Source: Lachnospiraceae bacterium
Lineage (GTDB): Bacteria; Bacillota; Clostridia; Lachnospirales; Lachnospiraceae
Direction of reading: 5' to 3'
NCBI GenBank assembly: GCA_021205385.1
Contig: JAJPXQ010000004.1
Span: 1 to 39,237 of the forward strand
DNA length: 39,237 nucleotides
This document shows positions 16,166 to 24,467 of this stretch, in pieces. Numbering within the stretch: position 1 is the stretch's first letter; each line of letters begins with the position of its first letter. The notes under the pieces are model-generated. The model was not told the origin of the DNA. It ran no database searches and saw nothing but the letters and a program-made list of their open reading frames with translations. A program made the translations under genes and the position numbers.

Positions 16166-17594
16166 AAATTTCAAGGTTAAAGGAAAATTTTTCGGAAGCC
16201 TGAATTTCCGTATCATGCTGTTTCTGTTCCTTTTTGGTACTCTCAGTGCAGCTCTGACGGCTGTCGTACTTCGCGTGTTCTATGAAAGGCAGGCGCTTAC
16301 CCAGCTTGCAGGTGAAGTCCGGAATCAGTGCCAGATTCTGTCGACCCAGATTGTCAGCGCCGATTATCTGCATGAGCCGGAAAATGAGATTCTGGCCGGA
16401 GACATCAGCCAGGTGGCCACGCTCTATGACGGGCGGATTATCCTCATCGACGACAATCTCGTGATTGTAGAGGACACCTATGATTTTGAGGAGAGTCGCA
16501 CGATGGTGGCGGAGAATGTCATCAAGTGTTTCCGGGGCGAGACGGTAGAGGACTATGTGAGCGGCCGCTACATTCAGATCACGGTTCCCATCACCTGGAC
16601 AGAAGGGGAGGAGACGACGATCGTCGGCGTCATTCTGGCCAGCGCATCCACGGACAATATTTATATCAGACTGGACGAGTTTGAATTTTCAGCGCAGATC
16701 TGCGTTCTGGTCATTGCCTTCTGCTCGCTTTTCCTGGCGATTCTGCTCTCGCGGCTGCTCGTGAAGCCGCTGCGTCATATGAACCAGTACGTTGGGGATA
16801 TGCTGGACGGCACGCTCGAGGATAATATGAATATTCACGACTGTATGGAGGTCGAGATGATCTCGGACTCTTTCAATCTGATGCTCGCGAAGCTGCGCGT
16901 CATGGAAGAATCCCGTCAGGAATTTGTGTCGAACGTCTCGCATGAGCTGAAGACCCCATTGGCTTCGATGAAGGTGCTGGCGGACTCGCTGCTGGCGCAG
17001 GAGGACACGCCGAAGGAGCTCTATCAGGAATTCATGGGAGATATTGCCAGCGAGATTGACCGGGAGAATACGATCATTTCTGATCTGCTCACGCTGGTGA
17101 AGATGGATCGCAAGACGCCGGAGCTGAATGTGGAGACGGTGGATATCAACGAATTTCTGGAGCAGATACTCAAACGGCTCAGGCCGATTGCAGAAAAGGG
17201 AAATATTGAGGTCGTCTTTGAGAGCAACCGCAGCGTCAGCGCGGAGATTGATCCGACGCGCCTCTCGCTCGCCTTCACGAACCTGGTCGAAAACGCGATT
17301 AAATACAACCGTAATGGCGGCTGGGTGCGGGTGACGCTTGACGCGGATCACAAGTTCTTCTATGTGAAGGTCAGCGATTCGGGTATCGGTATCCCGCAGG
17401 AATCGCTGGACTATGTGTTTGAACGCTTTTACCGTGTAGATAAATCCCATTCCCGGGAGATCGGCGGGACAGGTCTTGGGCTTGCCATTACGAAAAGTGC
17501 GGTCGTGGCGCATCGCGGCGCGATCAAAGTGCAGAGTACCGTCGATGAGGGGACGACCTTCACGGTGCGGATTCCGCTGAAATATATTGTGTAG
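16158..17594 (+). CDS. Membrane sensor histidine kinase with HAMP domain
   Basis: The 478-residue kinase has a first membrane helix at about residues 18-40, an extracytoplasmic sensor region of roughly 140 residues, a second helix at about 179-201, a HAMP linker, a HisKA domain with phosphoacceptor His262 in SHELKTPLASMK, and a HATPase domain with N-box NLVENAIKYN, G1 DSGIGIP and G2 GGTGLGLAI. Topology and motifs fit WalK/PhoR/ResE-like kinases. It overlaps the response regulator by 8 bases and is followed 14 bases later by a GerMN lipoprotein that could act on its external sensor domain. Confidence 0.95.
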   Translation: MFKNFKVKGKFFGSLNFRIMLFLFLFGTLSAALTAVVLRVFYERQALTQLAGEVRNQCQILSTQIVSADYLHEPENEILAGDISQVATLYDGRIILIDDNLVIVEDTYDFEESRTMVAENVIKCFRGETVEDYVSGRYIQITVPITWTEGEETTIVGVILASASTDNIYIRLDEFEFSAQICVLVIAFCSLFLAILLSRLLVKPLRHMNQYVGDMLDGTLEDNMNIHDCMEVEMISDSFNLMLAKLRVMEESRQEFVSNVSHELKTPLASMKVLADSLLAQEDTPKELYQEFMGDIASEIDRENTIISDLLTLVKMDRKTPELNVETVDINEFLEQILKRLRPIAEKGNIEVVFESNRSVSAEIDPTRLSLAFTNLVENAIKYNRNGGWVRVTLDADHKFFYVKVSDSGIGIPQESLDYVFERFYRVDKSHSREIGGTGLGLAITKSAVVAHRGAIKVQSTVDEGTTFTVRIPLKYIV

Positions 17595-17608
17595 TTGAGG
17601 AAATCTTG

Positions 17609-18520
17609 ATGAAGAAACGGGTTTGGCTCTTTGTCCTGCTGTGCGTGGCGCTGCTGCTGGCCGGCTGTTCCGAGCGCAGAGAGGAGGAGAGCGGATATAA
17701 AATATGGTACCTGAATCAGGATGAAACCAGTATTTCTTATGAGTACCGGGAGCTTCAGGCGAAGACCACGGAAGGTATGGTCAGCGAAATGCTGGAACTT
17801 CTGCAGGAAGATCCGGCCGACGAAGAGTTTGTAAGTGCGCTTCCGGAGGAAGTGCGCATCCTGGACAGCACGCTGGAGGGTTCCAGGCTCAGCCTTGATT
17901 TTTCCGGTGAGTATTCGACGATGGAAAAAACGCGGGAAGTACTGGGCAGGGCGGCCTACGTCAGCACGTTCTGTCAGCTTCAGGGTGTGGAATATGTGAG
18001 TTTTCTGGTGGATGGGGAACCGCTGACCGATACGAACGGCGAGATGATCGGCTATATGAACGATGAGCAGTTTATTGAAAGCGCAGGCGAGGAGAGTACA
18101 GTCTATAAAACTGCGGAGCTGACGCTTTATTTCACCAACGAGGCGGGAGACGCACTGGTGGCCGAGCAGGTCACGATGGAGTATAACAGTAACATTTCAT
18201 TGGAAAAGCTGATTGTGGAGGAACTGATTTCCGGCCCGATCTCGGAGGGGCTGTATCCGATGATACCGCCTGAGACGAAGCTGATCAGTATTTCGATTAA
18301 GGATGGCATCTGCTATGTAAATCTGGATGAGACCTTCCTGGAATCTGTCTACAATGTCGCGGAGGCTGTCCCGATCTACGCGATTGTCAATTCGATTGTG
18401 GACAATACGGACGCCGAACAGGTGCAGATCAGCATCAACGGCGAGACGAACCAGCTCTTTCGCGAGACGATCAGCTTTAATACGATTTTTGAGAAGAATG
18501 AGGAGCTGATAGAAGAATGA
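17609..18520 (+). CDS. Lipoprotein with two GerMN domains
   Basis: This 303-residue protein has a signal peptide ending in the lipobox LLAGC and two GerMN (sporulation and germination) modules, the first around residues 30-150 and the second around 165-290 (LTLYFTNEAGDALVAE, SLEKLIVEELISGP, CYVNLDETFLESV). B. subtilis GerM has the same two-module design and acts at the sporulation septum. ATG 17609 is preferred over the adjacent TTG because GAGGAAA is well spaced. Its stop overlaps the comEC start by 4 bases. Sitting directly behind a response regulator and kinase, it may instead modulate signalling, as LpqB does for MtrB in actinobacteria. Its role is unproven. Confidence 0.85.
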   Translation: MKKRVWLFVLLCVALLLAGCSERREEESGYKIWYLNQDETSISYEYRELQAKTTEGMVSEMLELLQEDPADEEFVSALPEEVRILDSTLEGSRLSLDFSGEYSTMEKTREVLGRAAYVSTFCQLQGVEYVSFLVDGEPLTDTNGEMIGYMNDEQFIESAGEESTVYKTAELTLYFTNEAGDALVAEQVTMEYNSNISLEKLIVEELISGPISEGLYPMIPPETKLISISIKDGICYVNLDETFLESVYNVAEAVPIYAIVNSIVDNTDAEQVQISINGETNQLFRETISFNTIFEKNEELIEE

Positions 18521-20724
18521 AAGAAAGGCCGGCTGCCTGCGCGGCGCTGGTGCTGTTTCTGCTTCTTCTGTTTCTGCCGGCAGGGCTGCTGAAGAAAGCG
18601 CCGCCGGTCACGCAGAAGCAGACGGGGCGGGTCACGGGCCGGGTCGCCAGGTGGTCCATAAAAGACGAAGGCATGCAGCTTGATCTGGTGAAATGCCGGA
18701 TTCAGGCCGGGGACGGCACTGTTTGTGCCGATCATATCCTCGTATATCTGTCAGACGCAGCCGATTATCCGGTTGGCGCAGATCTTTCCTTATCGGGAAC
18801 CATTTATCCAGTTGAAGAAGCTACAAATCCAGGACAGTTCGACAGCAGCCTCTACTATGGGGCGAAGGGCATTTCCTGCAGTGTTTTTGCGGAGGATGCG
18901 CAGATTCTTGCGCTGCATCCCGCGCCGCTGCGTGAAAAGCTCCTGCAGCTGAAAAAATGTCTGGGTGAGGTTTACGACACCGTGCTTGACGAGGAGGATG
19001 CCGGCGTCATCCGGGCAATGGTGCTCGGCGAAAAGAGCGCACTGGATACCGATACCAGGAATCTATATCAGAGGAACGGGATCTCACATCTGCTCGCAAT
19101 CTCGGGCCTGCATATTTCACTGATCGGGATGGGATTTTACCGCATCTTACGCAGGCTGAGCGGGCATTATCTTCCGGCGGGTACCCTTTCCATTCTGCTG
19201 ATTGCGGCATACGGCTTCATGACCGGGGCTTCGGTCTCCGCCCTGCGCGCTGTGATCATGTGCATACTCATGGTGACGGCGGATCTGGTCGGCCGAAGCT
19301 ATGACATGCTGACGGCGATGGGCGCCGCGGCGATCGCCCTGCTGGTCCCGTCGCCGCTGAACAGCACGCAGAGCGGATTTCTGCTCTCTTTTGGAGCGGT
19401 GCTCGGTATCGCACTGTTTTCCCCGCTCCTGCGCTTATATCGCCCGAAGCAGGGAAGAGTCTTTCAGGCGCTGGGGGTCAGCCTGTCCGTGCTGGCTGTG
19501 ACCTTTCCGGTTTTATTGTGCGCGTTTTCCGAGTATTCGCCATATTCTACTCTTCTGAATCTGCTGGTCATTCCTCTGATGAGTATGCTCATGGCAGCGG
19601 CAGTTTTCTGCGGCCTGTCAGGATTATTTTCACTTGTCCTGGCACGGATACCTGCGCTTCTCTGCCATCTGATTCTGTTGTTTTATCGGAAGATGGGAGA
19701 GCTGTGTCTCACGCTCCCCGGTTCGGTGCTGTCAATCGGGACGCCGCCCGGGTGGAAAATTGCGTTGTATTATATCATGCTGTGCGTGGCACTTGTCCTG
19801 CTTTACCGGGAAAAACGCAGAAAAAAATACAGCAGAAAGCCAGAAGAATTCCGCCCGGGACGTCGTGTGCTTGCGGCCAGTGCGGCACTGCTCGCACTTC
19901 CGCTGTTGCTGATCTGTGTCCGGATCCATACCGGACTGCAGGTCACGATGCTGGATGTCGGGCAGGGAGACGGCATTTTCATGCGCAGTCCGGACGGCAC
20001 GACTTTTCTGATGGACGGGGGCAGCTCGGGTGTTTCCTCCGTCGGAACGTACCGGATCCTGCCCTATCTCAAATATGAGGGGGTCGGCAGGCTGGACTAC
20101 CTCATGATCTCCCATATGGATTCCGACCATATCAGCGGTATCGAAGAGCTGCTCGCGGACAGTATGACGCCGGGCGGGATAGATATCGGAACGGCAGTAC
20201 TGCCTGAAATCAGTGAGAAGGATGAAGCTTATCAGGAGATGGAGGCGCTGCTCGGCGAGGCGGGTGTGGAGATTCTCTACATGCAGACCGGTGATGTGCT
20301 GGCCTCAGAGAAATTTTCCCTCACCTGCCTCTGGCCCTCCCCGTCGGCACATTCGGACGACCGGAATGAACTCTCGCTCGTACTGCTGGCGGAGTATCAG
20401 GATTTTGATATGCTGCTCACCGGAGACATCGGGGAGGAGACGGAAAAGGCGCTGCTGGAGGCGGGGCTTCTCTCCCGCGTCGAGGTGCTGAAGACCGCCC
20501 ATCATGGTTCCGCTTATTCTACCTCGGAGGAATTTCTCGAAATCGTGCGTCCGACGGTCAGTCTGATTTCCTGCAGCGCTGCCAATACTTACGGGCATCC
20601 GTCGGAGGAGACGCTTGCGCGGCTGGAAGCCGCGGGCAGCACAACTTTTATTACGAAAGACTGCGGTGCGATCAGCGTGCGGGTAGAAAGCACTGGTATT
20701 TTCCGTGTGGATACGGTACAATGA
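18517..20724 (+). CDS. comEC: ComEC/Rec2 family DNA-uptake channel protein
   Basis: ComEC forms the membrane channel that brings single-stranded DNA into the cell during transformation. The 735-residue protein has all three expected parts: an N-terminal DUF4131-type region after the first membrane helices, a polytopic Competence domain (NGISHLLAISGLHISLIG is the family hallmark), and a C-terminal metallo-beta-lactamase domain with MLDVGQGDGIF, HMDSDHISG, LTGDI and KTAHHGS. The metal ligands appear intact, so nuclease function is plausible. It overlaps the GerMN gene by 4 bases. No comEB, pilus genes or comFA are in the window, so competence itself is not shown. Confidence 0.95.
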   Translation: MKERPAACAALVLFLLLLFLPAGLLKKAPPVTQKQTGRVTGRVARWSIKDEGMQLDLVKCRIQAGDGTVCADHILVYLSDAADYPVGADLSLSGTIYPVEEATNPGQFDSSLYYGAKGISCSVFAEDAQILALHPAPLREKLLQLKKCLGEVYDTVLDEEDAGVIRAMVLGEKSALDTDTRNLYQRNGISHLLAISGLHISLIGMGFYRILRRLSGHYLPAGTLSILLIAAYGFMTGASVSALRAVIMCILMVTADLVGRSYDMLTAMGAAAIALLVPSPLNSTQSGFLLSFGAVLGIALFSPLLRLYRPKQGRVFQALGVSLSVLAVTFPVLLCAFSEYSPYSTLLNLLVIPLMSMLMAAAVFCGLSGLFSLVLARIPALLCHLILLFYRKMGELCLTLPGSVLSIGTPPGWKIALYYIMLCVALVLLYREKRRKKYSRKPEEFRPGRRVLAASAALLALPLLLICVRIHTGLQVTMLDVGQGDGIFMRSPDGTTFLMDGGSSGVSSVGTYRILPYLKYEGVGRLDYLMISHMDSDHISGIEELLADSMTPGGIDIGTAVLPEISEKDEAYQEMEALLGEAGVEILYMQTGDVLASEKFSLTCLWPSPSAHSDDRNELSLVLLAEYQDFDMLLTGDIGEETEKALLEAGLLSRVEVLKTAHHGSAYSTSEEFLEIVRPTVSLISCSAANTYGHPSEETLARLEAAGSTTFITKDCGAISVRVESTGIFRVDTVQ

Positions 20725-20728
20725 CAGC

Positions 20729-21706
20729 ATGAAAATGCTGATGGAAGATATCAAAAATAAACATTTCAAGAATATTTACCTGCTCACCGGCGAGGAGCTC
20801 TATCTGCGCAATCAGTACCGGCGGCGGCTGCGCGATGCGCTGGCGGATCCGGACGACACGATGAATGTGACGGTGTTTGAGGGGAAAAAGATCAATCCAA
20901 ACGAAGTCATCGACCTTGCGGAGACGCTGCCCTTCTTTGCAGAGCGGCGCGTGATTCTGCTGAATGACAGCGGCTTTGCGAAGAATGCCTGCCCCGAGCT
21001 GGCCGATTATGCGGCGTCGATTCCGCCGAGTACCTGTCTCATCCTGACCGAGTCGGAGGTGGACAAGCGCAATCGTCTCTACAAGGAGATCAAAAAGCAT
21101 GGCAGGGTCGTGGAATTCCAGCGGCAGGACGAACGGACAATTACGCGCTGGGTGCTGGGGATTCTGAAGCGGGAAGGAAAAAAAATCACAGAGGAGGCGC
21201 TTCAGCTCTTTCTTGCGCGCAGCGGTACCGATATGCAGAACATCGAGCAGGAACTGGAGAAGCTTCTGAGTTACACGCTGGGGCGGGACGAGATTCTGCC
21301 GCGGGATGTGGAGGCGGTCTGCACGGAGCAGACCGAGGATCGCATCTTTGACATGGTGCGTGCCGTCACAGAGAAGAAACAGGAAAAGGCGCTCTCCCTC
21401 TATGCCGATTTGTTGCTGATGAAGGAGGCTCCGGTCAAAATCCTGGCCCTCGTTACCAGGCAGTTCAATGGACTTTTGCTTCTGAAGGAACTCTCCGGCA
21501 AAGGCCTCGACCGCGCCGCGCTCGCAAAGCAGACGGGGATACCGGCTTTTCGAATCGGCGAATCTCAGGCGCAGGTGCGGGGCTTTGGCAGGGAGGAACT
21601 GCGCAAAATTGTGGAGGATTGCGTGAGAACCGACGAGCTCATCAAGACAGGACAGCTTGCAGACCAGATCGGGGTAGAGATGCTGATCGTGAAGTACAGC
21701 AGATAA
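20729..21706 (+). CDS. holA: DNA polymerase III subunit delta
   Basis: HolA opens the sliding clamp as part of the clamp loader. The 325-residue protein begins with the typical MEDIKNKHFKNIYLLTGEE region, has a RarA-like AAA+ fold without a functional P-loop, and includes LEKLLSYTLGRDEI and a C-terminal clamp-loader collar domain. ATG 20729 fits homologues; no strong ribosome binding site precedes it, suggesting translation is coupled to comEC, whose stop is only a few bases upstream. comEC-holA-rpsT is a common gene neighbourhood in Firmicutes. It ends at a bidirectional terminator. Confidence 0.95.
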   Translation: MKMLMEDIKNKHFKNIYLLTGEELYLRNQYRRRLRDALADPDDTMNVTVFEGKKINPNEVIDLAETLPFFAERRVILLNDSGFAKNACPELADYAASIPPSTCLILTESEVDKRNRLYKEIKKHGRVVEFQRQDERTITRWVLGILKREGKKITEEALQLFLARSGTDMQNIEQELEKLLSYTLGRDEILPRDVEAVCTEQTEDRIFDMVRAVTEKKQEKALSLYADLLLMKEAPVKILALVTRQFNGLLLLKELSGKGLDRAALAKQTGIPAFRIGESQAQVRGFGREELRKIVEDCVRTDELIKTGQLADQIGVEMLIVKYSR

Positions 21707-21745
21707 AAAAAGAAGGCCGGCATGACGGTACCGACCTTCTTTTTT
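21706..21745. terminator. Bidirectional rho-independent terminator (holA / rpsT)
   Basis: A 15-bp stem with one mismatch (AAAAAAGAAGGCCGG against CCGACCTTCTTTTTT) and a 10-base loop separates the convergent holA and rpsT genes. Its A and T tracts provide a U-run in both directions. Confidence 0.9.
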
Positions 21746-21756
21746 GATTTTATCCT

Positions 21757-22020
21757 TTATGAAGCCATCTCATTGACGGCTTTCTGCAGACGGGAGATCT
21801 TTCTCGAAACAGTGTTCCTGTGATAGACTCCCTTGGAACCGGCCTTGTTCAGCGTGGAGATCGCTTCTTTCAAAGCGGCCTTCGCGGCTTCCTGATCTTT
21901 CTCGTCGATCGCAGCGTAGACCTTCTTCACCATGGTCTTCACCTTCGACTTGATCGCCTTGTTCTTTGCGGTTCTGGTCTCGGTAACCAGAATTCTCTTC
22001 TTCGCAGACTTGATATTAGC
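21757..22020 (-). CDS. rpsT: 30S ribosomal protein S20 (TTG start)
   Basis: S20 binds 16S rRNA early in small-subunit assembly. The 87-residue basic, helical protein begins ANIKSAKKRI after the initiator, exactly as in homologues. That places the start at TTG 22020, with GGAGG 8 bases upstream. A longer frame from 22038 would start inside the ribosome binding site. The TTG start is notable because E. coli rpsT also uses UUG, which contributes to autoregulation there. A leader of roughly 94 bases precedes it. Confidence 0.97.
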   Translation of the reverse strand, partial: ANIKSAKKRILVTETRTAKNKAIKSKVKTMVKKVYAAIDEKDQEAAKAALKEAISTLNKAGSKGVYHRNTVSRKISRLQKAVNEMAS

Positions 22021-22120
22021 CAACTCGTGCACCTCCAAATTACTTTAAACGCTCACTGCTGTTTTACATGCTTCCTGAAAGCGAGACACGGAAAAGCTTT
22101 GCATGGAAACACACGGATAT

Positions 22121-22149
22121 ATTTTAGGTGAAAGAACTCCCGTTGTCAA
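22121..22149 (-). promoter_or_regulatory. rpsT promoter
   Basis: On the minus strand TTGACA (plus 22144-22149) and TAAAAT (plus 22121-22126) are separated by 17 bases. This near-consensus promoter suits a ribosomal protein gene. Confidence 0.85.
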
Positions 22150-22158
22150 TACATAAAA
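22129..22158 (+). promoter_or_regulatory. Possible sigma-G/F-type promoter of gpr
   Basis: TGAAAG (22129-22134) and CATAAAA (22152-22158), 17 bases apart, weakly resemble the forespore pattern TGAATA / CATACTA. The site overlaps the divergent rpsT promoter. Support is mainly positional: gpr is forespore-expressed in Bacillus. Confidence 0.35.
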
Positions 22159-22210
22159 TACAACTTTTGGGAGAAGTTAAGGATAAAAGTGTATAACCGG
22201 GAGTGAGAAA

Positions 22211-23077
22211 ATGGAACGGATGCGGGTGCGGACCGACCTTGCGCTGGAGGCAAGGGAGAGCTTCGAGGGGAGCGAAACGGAGGTTCACGGCGTTATCGTG
22301 GAGGAGGAGTACGATGAGGAGCGCGATATCCGGGTAACGCGGGTGAAGATTGAATCTGAGCGGGGTGCGAAGGAAATGGGAAAACCGGTGGGAAATTATC
22401 TCACGCTGGAAGCGCCGGGCATGGCTTCTCCGGATGAAAATTATCATCGGGAAATATCGGAGTGTCTGGCATCCTGCCTGCTGGAGCTGATGGGCGAGCC
22501 GCGTGCGCGTTCCATCCTGGTGGCGGGACTGGGAAATCGTGATGTGACGCCGGACGCACTGGGGCCAAAGGTAGTCTCCAATCTGCTGATCACGCGGCAT
22601 CTGATTCATGAGTATGGAAAGGAGGCCATGGGAGGCAGGGAGGCGAACGCGATCAGCGGTATCGTGCCCGGCGTCATGGCGCAGACCGGGATGGAGACTT
22701 CGGAGATTATTCAGGGAGTTATTGATCAGACAAAACCGGATCTTGTGATTGTGATCGACGCGCTGGCTGCGCGCAGCACCCGGCGCCTAAGCCGTACAAT
22801 TCAATTGACGGATACCGGTATTCAGCCGGGATCCGGTGTCGGAAATCACAGGGGAAGTCTCACAAAAGAGAGCCTGGGTGTTCCGGTCATTGCAATCGGC
22901 GTGCCGACGGTTGTGGAAGCGGCGGCCATTATTTATGATGCACAGGGAAGCTGTGAGCGGATGCCGCCGCATCTGAACGGCATGTTTGTAACTCCGAAGA
23001 ACATCGATGAGACGGTCCGCCAGCTTGGCTTCACAATCTCAGAGGCGCTGAATATCGCTTTCTTTCCGCGGACATAA
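22211..23077 (+). CDS. gpr: Germination protease (GPR endopeptidase)
   Basis: GPR degrades small acid-soluble spore proteins when a spore germinates, releasing amino acids and freeing DNA. The 288-residue zymogen carries the short propeptide and the RTDLALEA segment near which autoprocessing occurs, then ILVAGLGNRDVTPDALGP, VIDALAARSTRRLSRTIQLT and GSGVGNHRG, all highly conserved in the A25 peptidase family. The start ATG 22211 follows GGGAGTGAG. Its presence with spoIIP is strong evidence for a spore-forming host. It is followed by a hairpin and then spoIIP. Confidence 0.97.
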   Translation: MERMRVRTDLALEARESFEGSETEVHGVIVEEEYDEERDIRVTRVKIESERGAKEMGKPVGNYLTLEAPGMASPDENYHREISECLASCLLELMGEPRARSILVAGLGNRDVTPDALGPKVVSNLLITRHLIHEYGKEAMGGREANAISGIVPGVMAQTGMETSEIIQGVIDQTKPDLVIVIDALAARSTRRLSRTIQLTDTGIQPGSGVGNHRGSLTKESLGVPVIAIGVPTVVEAAAIIYDAQGSCERMPPHLNGMFVTPKNIDETVRQLGFTISEALNIAFFPRT

Positions 23078-23088
23078 GGCTATGTCCG
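23069..23088. other. Hairpin between gpr and spoIIP
   Basis: A perfect 8-bp stem CGGACATA / TATGTCCG with a 4-base loop AGGC begins in the last codons of gpr. There is no T-run after it, so it is more likely an mRNA-stability or attenuation element than a full terminator. Confidence 0.5.
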
Positions 23089-23118
23089 GGCGCATAAAAT
23101 GAAGCGGTGGGGATGCGT

Positions 23119-24375
23119 ATGAGACAACAATTAACCGGGCTTGTCAATCGGCTGCTGTGGATCAGTTTCCTGGCGGCCGGTTTTTATATTCTTTTTGCCG
23201 GCGGACAGAAATTTCTGCACGGTTCTCCGGAAGAACTGCTTAAGGAGGAATCCGGAAGCATACAGCGCGCGCTCAGCAGAGAGGCGACGCGCTTCCTGTA
23301 TCCGGTTTTCTTTTACGCGGGCGAGGGGGAACAGGAGGAAGCCGCGCTCTTCTCCCGTTATGTGGACTGGGTGTTGAAGATGCATCCTCTGACAAAGCTG
23401 AGCTATGCGGCGGAGGAGGGGACATCCCAGAGCACTGTGACCTGGGAAATGCTTATAAGCGGAGGCAGTGACGATGAGAATGAGCTGGATGAGACGGGAG
23501 AGGAGTATGACCTGGCCTCGATGGCGGAAGAGGAGAATGCGCTTGTTTCCGCTTATCCGGAACCAGAGCAGCCGACCGAAACCGGGGAAAGCGCCGCAGC
23601 GTCAGCCGGACAGATCTACAGTCTGGAAGAACTGTCAGATTTTGATTATCTGCTGGGCAGTTTCTATACAGTCGAGTCGAACACGATGGTCACGGAAGCG
23701 GATCTGAATGCGGAAAAGCTGCTGGCGAGGGATATGTCGATAGATAAGGACGTGGACGGACCGCAGATTCTGATTTATCACACGCATTCACAGGAGGGCT
23801 TTGTCGATTCGGTCCCGGGTGATAATTCCACGACGATCGTAGGGGTTGGAACTTATCTTGCGGAATTGCTTGAGGAGAAAGGATACCGTGTTCTGCACGT
23901 GACGAGCGTCTACGATCTGATTGATGGAGAGCTTGACCGCAGCGAAGCCTACAGCCGCGCCGCGGAGGAGATCAGCAGTATCCTGAAAGAGTATCCGTCG
24001 ATTCAGGCAGTGATCGATCTGCACCGGGACGGCGTTGACGAAGGCACACGTCTCGTGACAGAGATAAACGGGAAAACCATGGCGCGCTTCATGTTCTTTA
24101 ATGGCTTAAGCCGGACGAAGAACGGAAACATTGATTATCTCTACAATCCTTACATTGAAGACAATCTGGCGCTGACGCTGCAGCTCAAGCTCCAGTGCGA
24201 ACAGTATTACCCCGGGCTTTCCCGGAATATTTACCTCAAGAGTCTGCGCTACAACCTGCATCTTTCCGACAAGGCGCTGCTGATCGAGGCCGGAGCGCAG
24301 ACCAATACGCTGGAGGAGGTGATGAACACGATGGAGCCGCTGGCCGACGTGCTTGACCGGGTGTTCGGATCCTGA
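23119..24375 (+). CDS. spoIIP: Stage II sporulation protein P
   Basis: SpoIIP is a cell-wall amidase and endopeptidase that works with SpoIID and SpoIIM to remove septal peptidoglycan so that the mother cell can engulf the forespore. The protein (about 418 residues) has an N-terminal membrane anchor (LLWISFLAAGFYILFAG), an acidic variable linker around residues 115-160, and a C-terminal amidase domain with ILIYHTHSQE (His221, His223), VIDLHRDGV and LIEAGAQTNT. The exact start is uncertain: ATG 23113 or 23119, or GTG 23107; 23119 is best spaced from GTGGGG. It follows gpr by 41 bases. Confidence 0.95.
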   Translation: MRQQLTGLVNRLLWISFLAAGFYILFAGGQKFLHGSPEELLKEESGSIQRALSREATRFLYPVFFYAGEGEQEEAALFSRYVDWVLKMHPLTKLSYAAEEGTSQSTVTWEMLISGGSDDENELDETGEEYDLASMAEEENALVSAYPEPEQPTETGESAAASAGQIYSLEELSDFDYLLGSFYTVESNTMVTEADLNAEKLLARDMSIDKDVDGPQILIYHTHSQEGFVDSVPGDNSTTIVGVGTYLAELLEEKGYRVLHVTSVYDLIDGELDRSEAYSRAAEEISSILKEYPSIQAVIDLHRDGVDEGTRLVTEINGKTMARFMFFNGLSRTKNGNIDYLYNPYIEDNLALTLQLKLQCEQYYPGLSRNIYLKSLRYNLHLSDKALLIEAGAQTNTLEEVMNTMEPLADVLDRVFGS

Positions 24376-24426
24376 AAAATATTGTCGAATTTTTAGAGAA
24401 TATTTAGATTCATGTTGGCGGGGATA

Positions 24427-24435
24427 TGCTATAAT
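24427..24435 (+). promoter_or_regulatory. Extended -10 promoter of the P-type ATPase gene
   Basis: TGCTATAAT is a perfect -10 box with the TGn extension, 32 bases before the ATG at 24468. No good -35 box is seen. Confidence 0.6.
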
Positions 24436-24467
24436 CCGTATAAAGCCGATCTGAAGGAGAACTGCGC

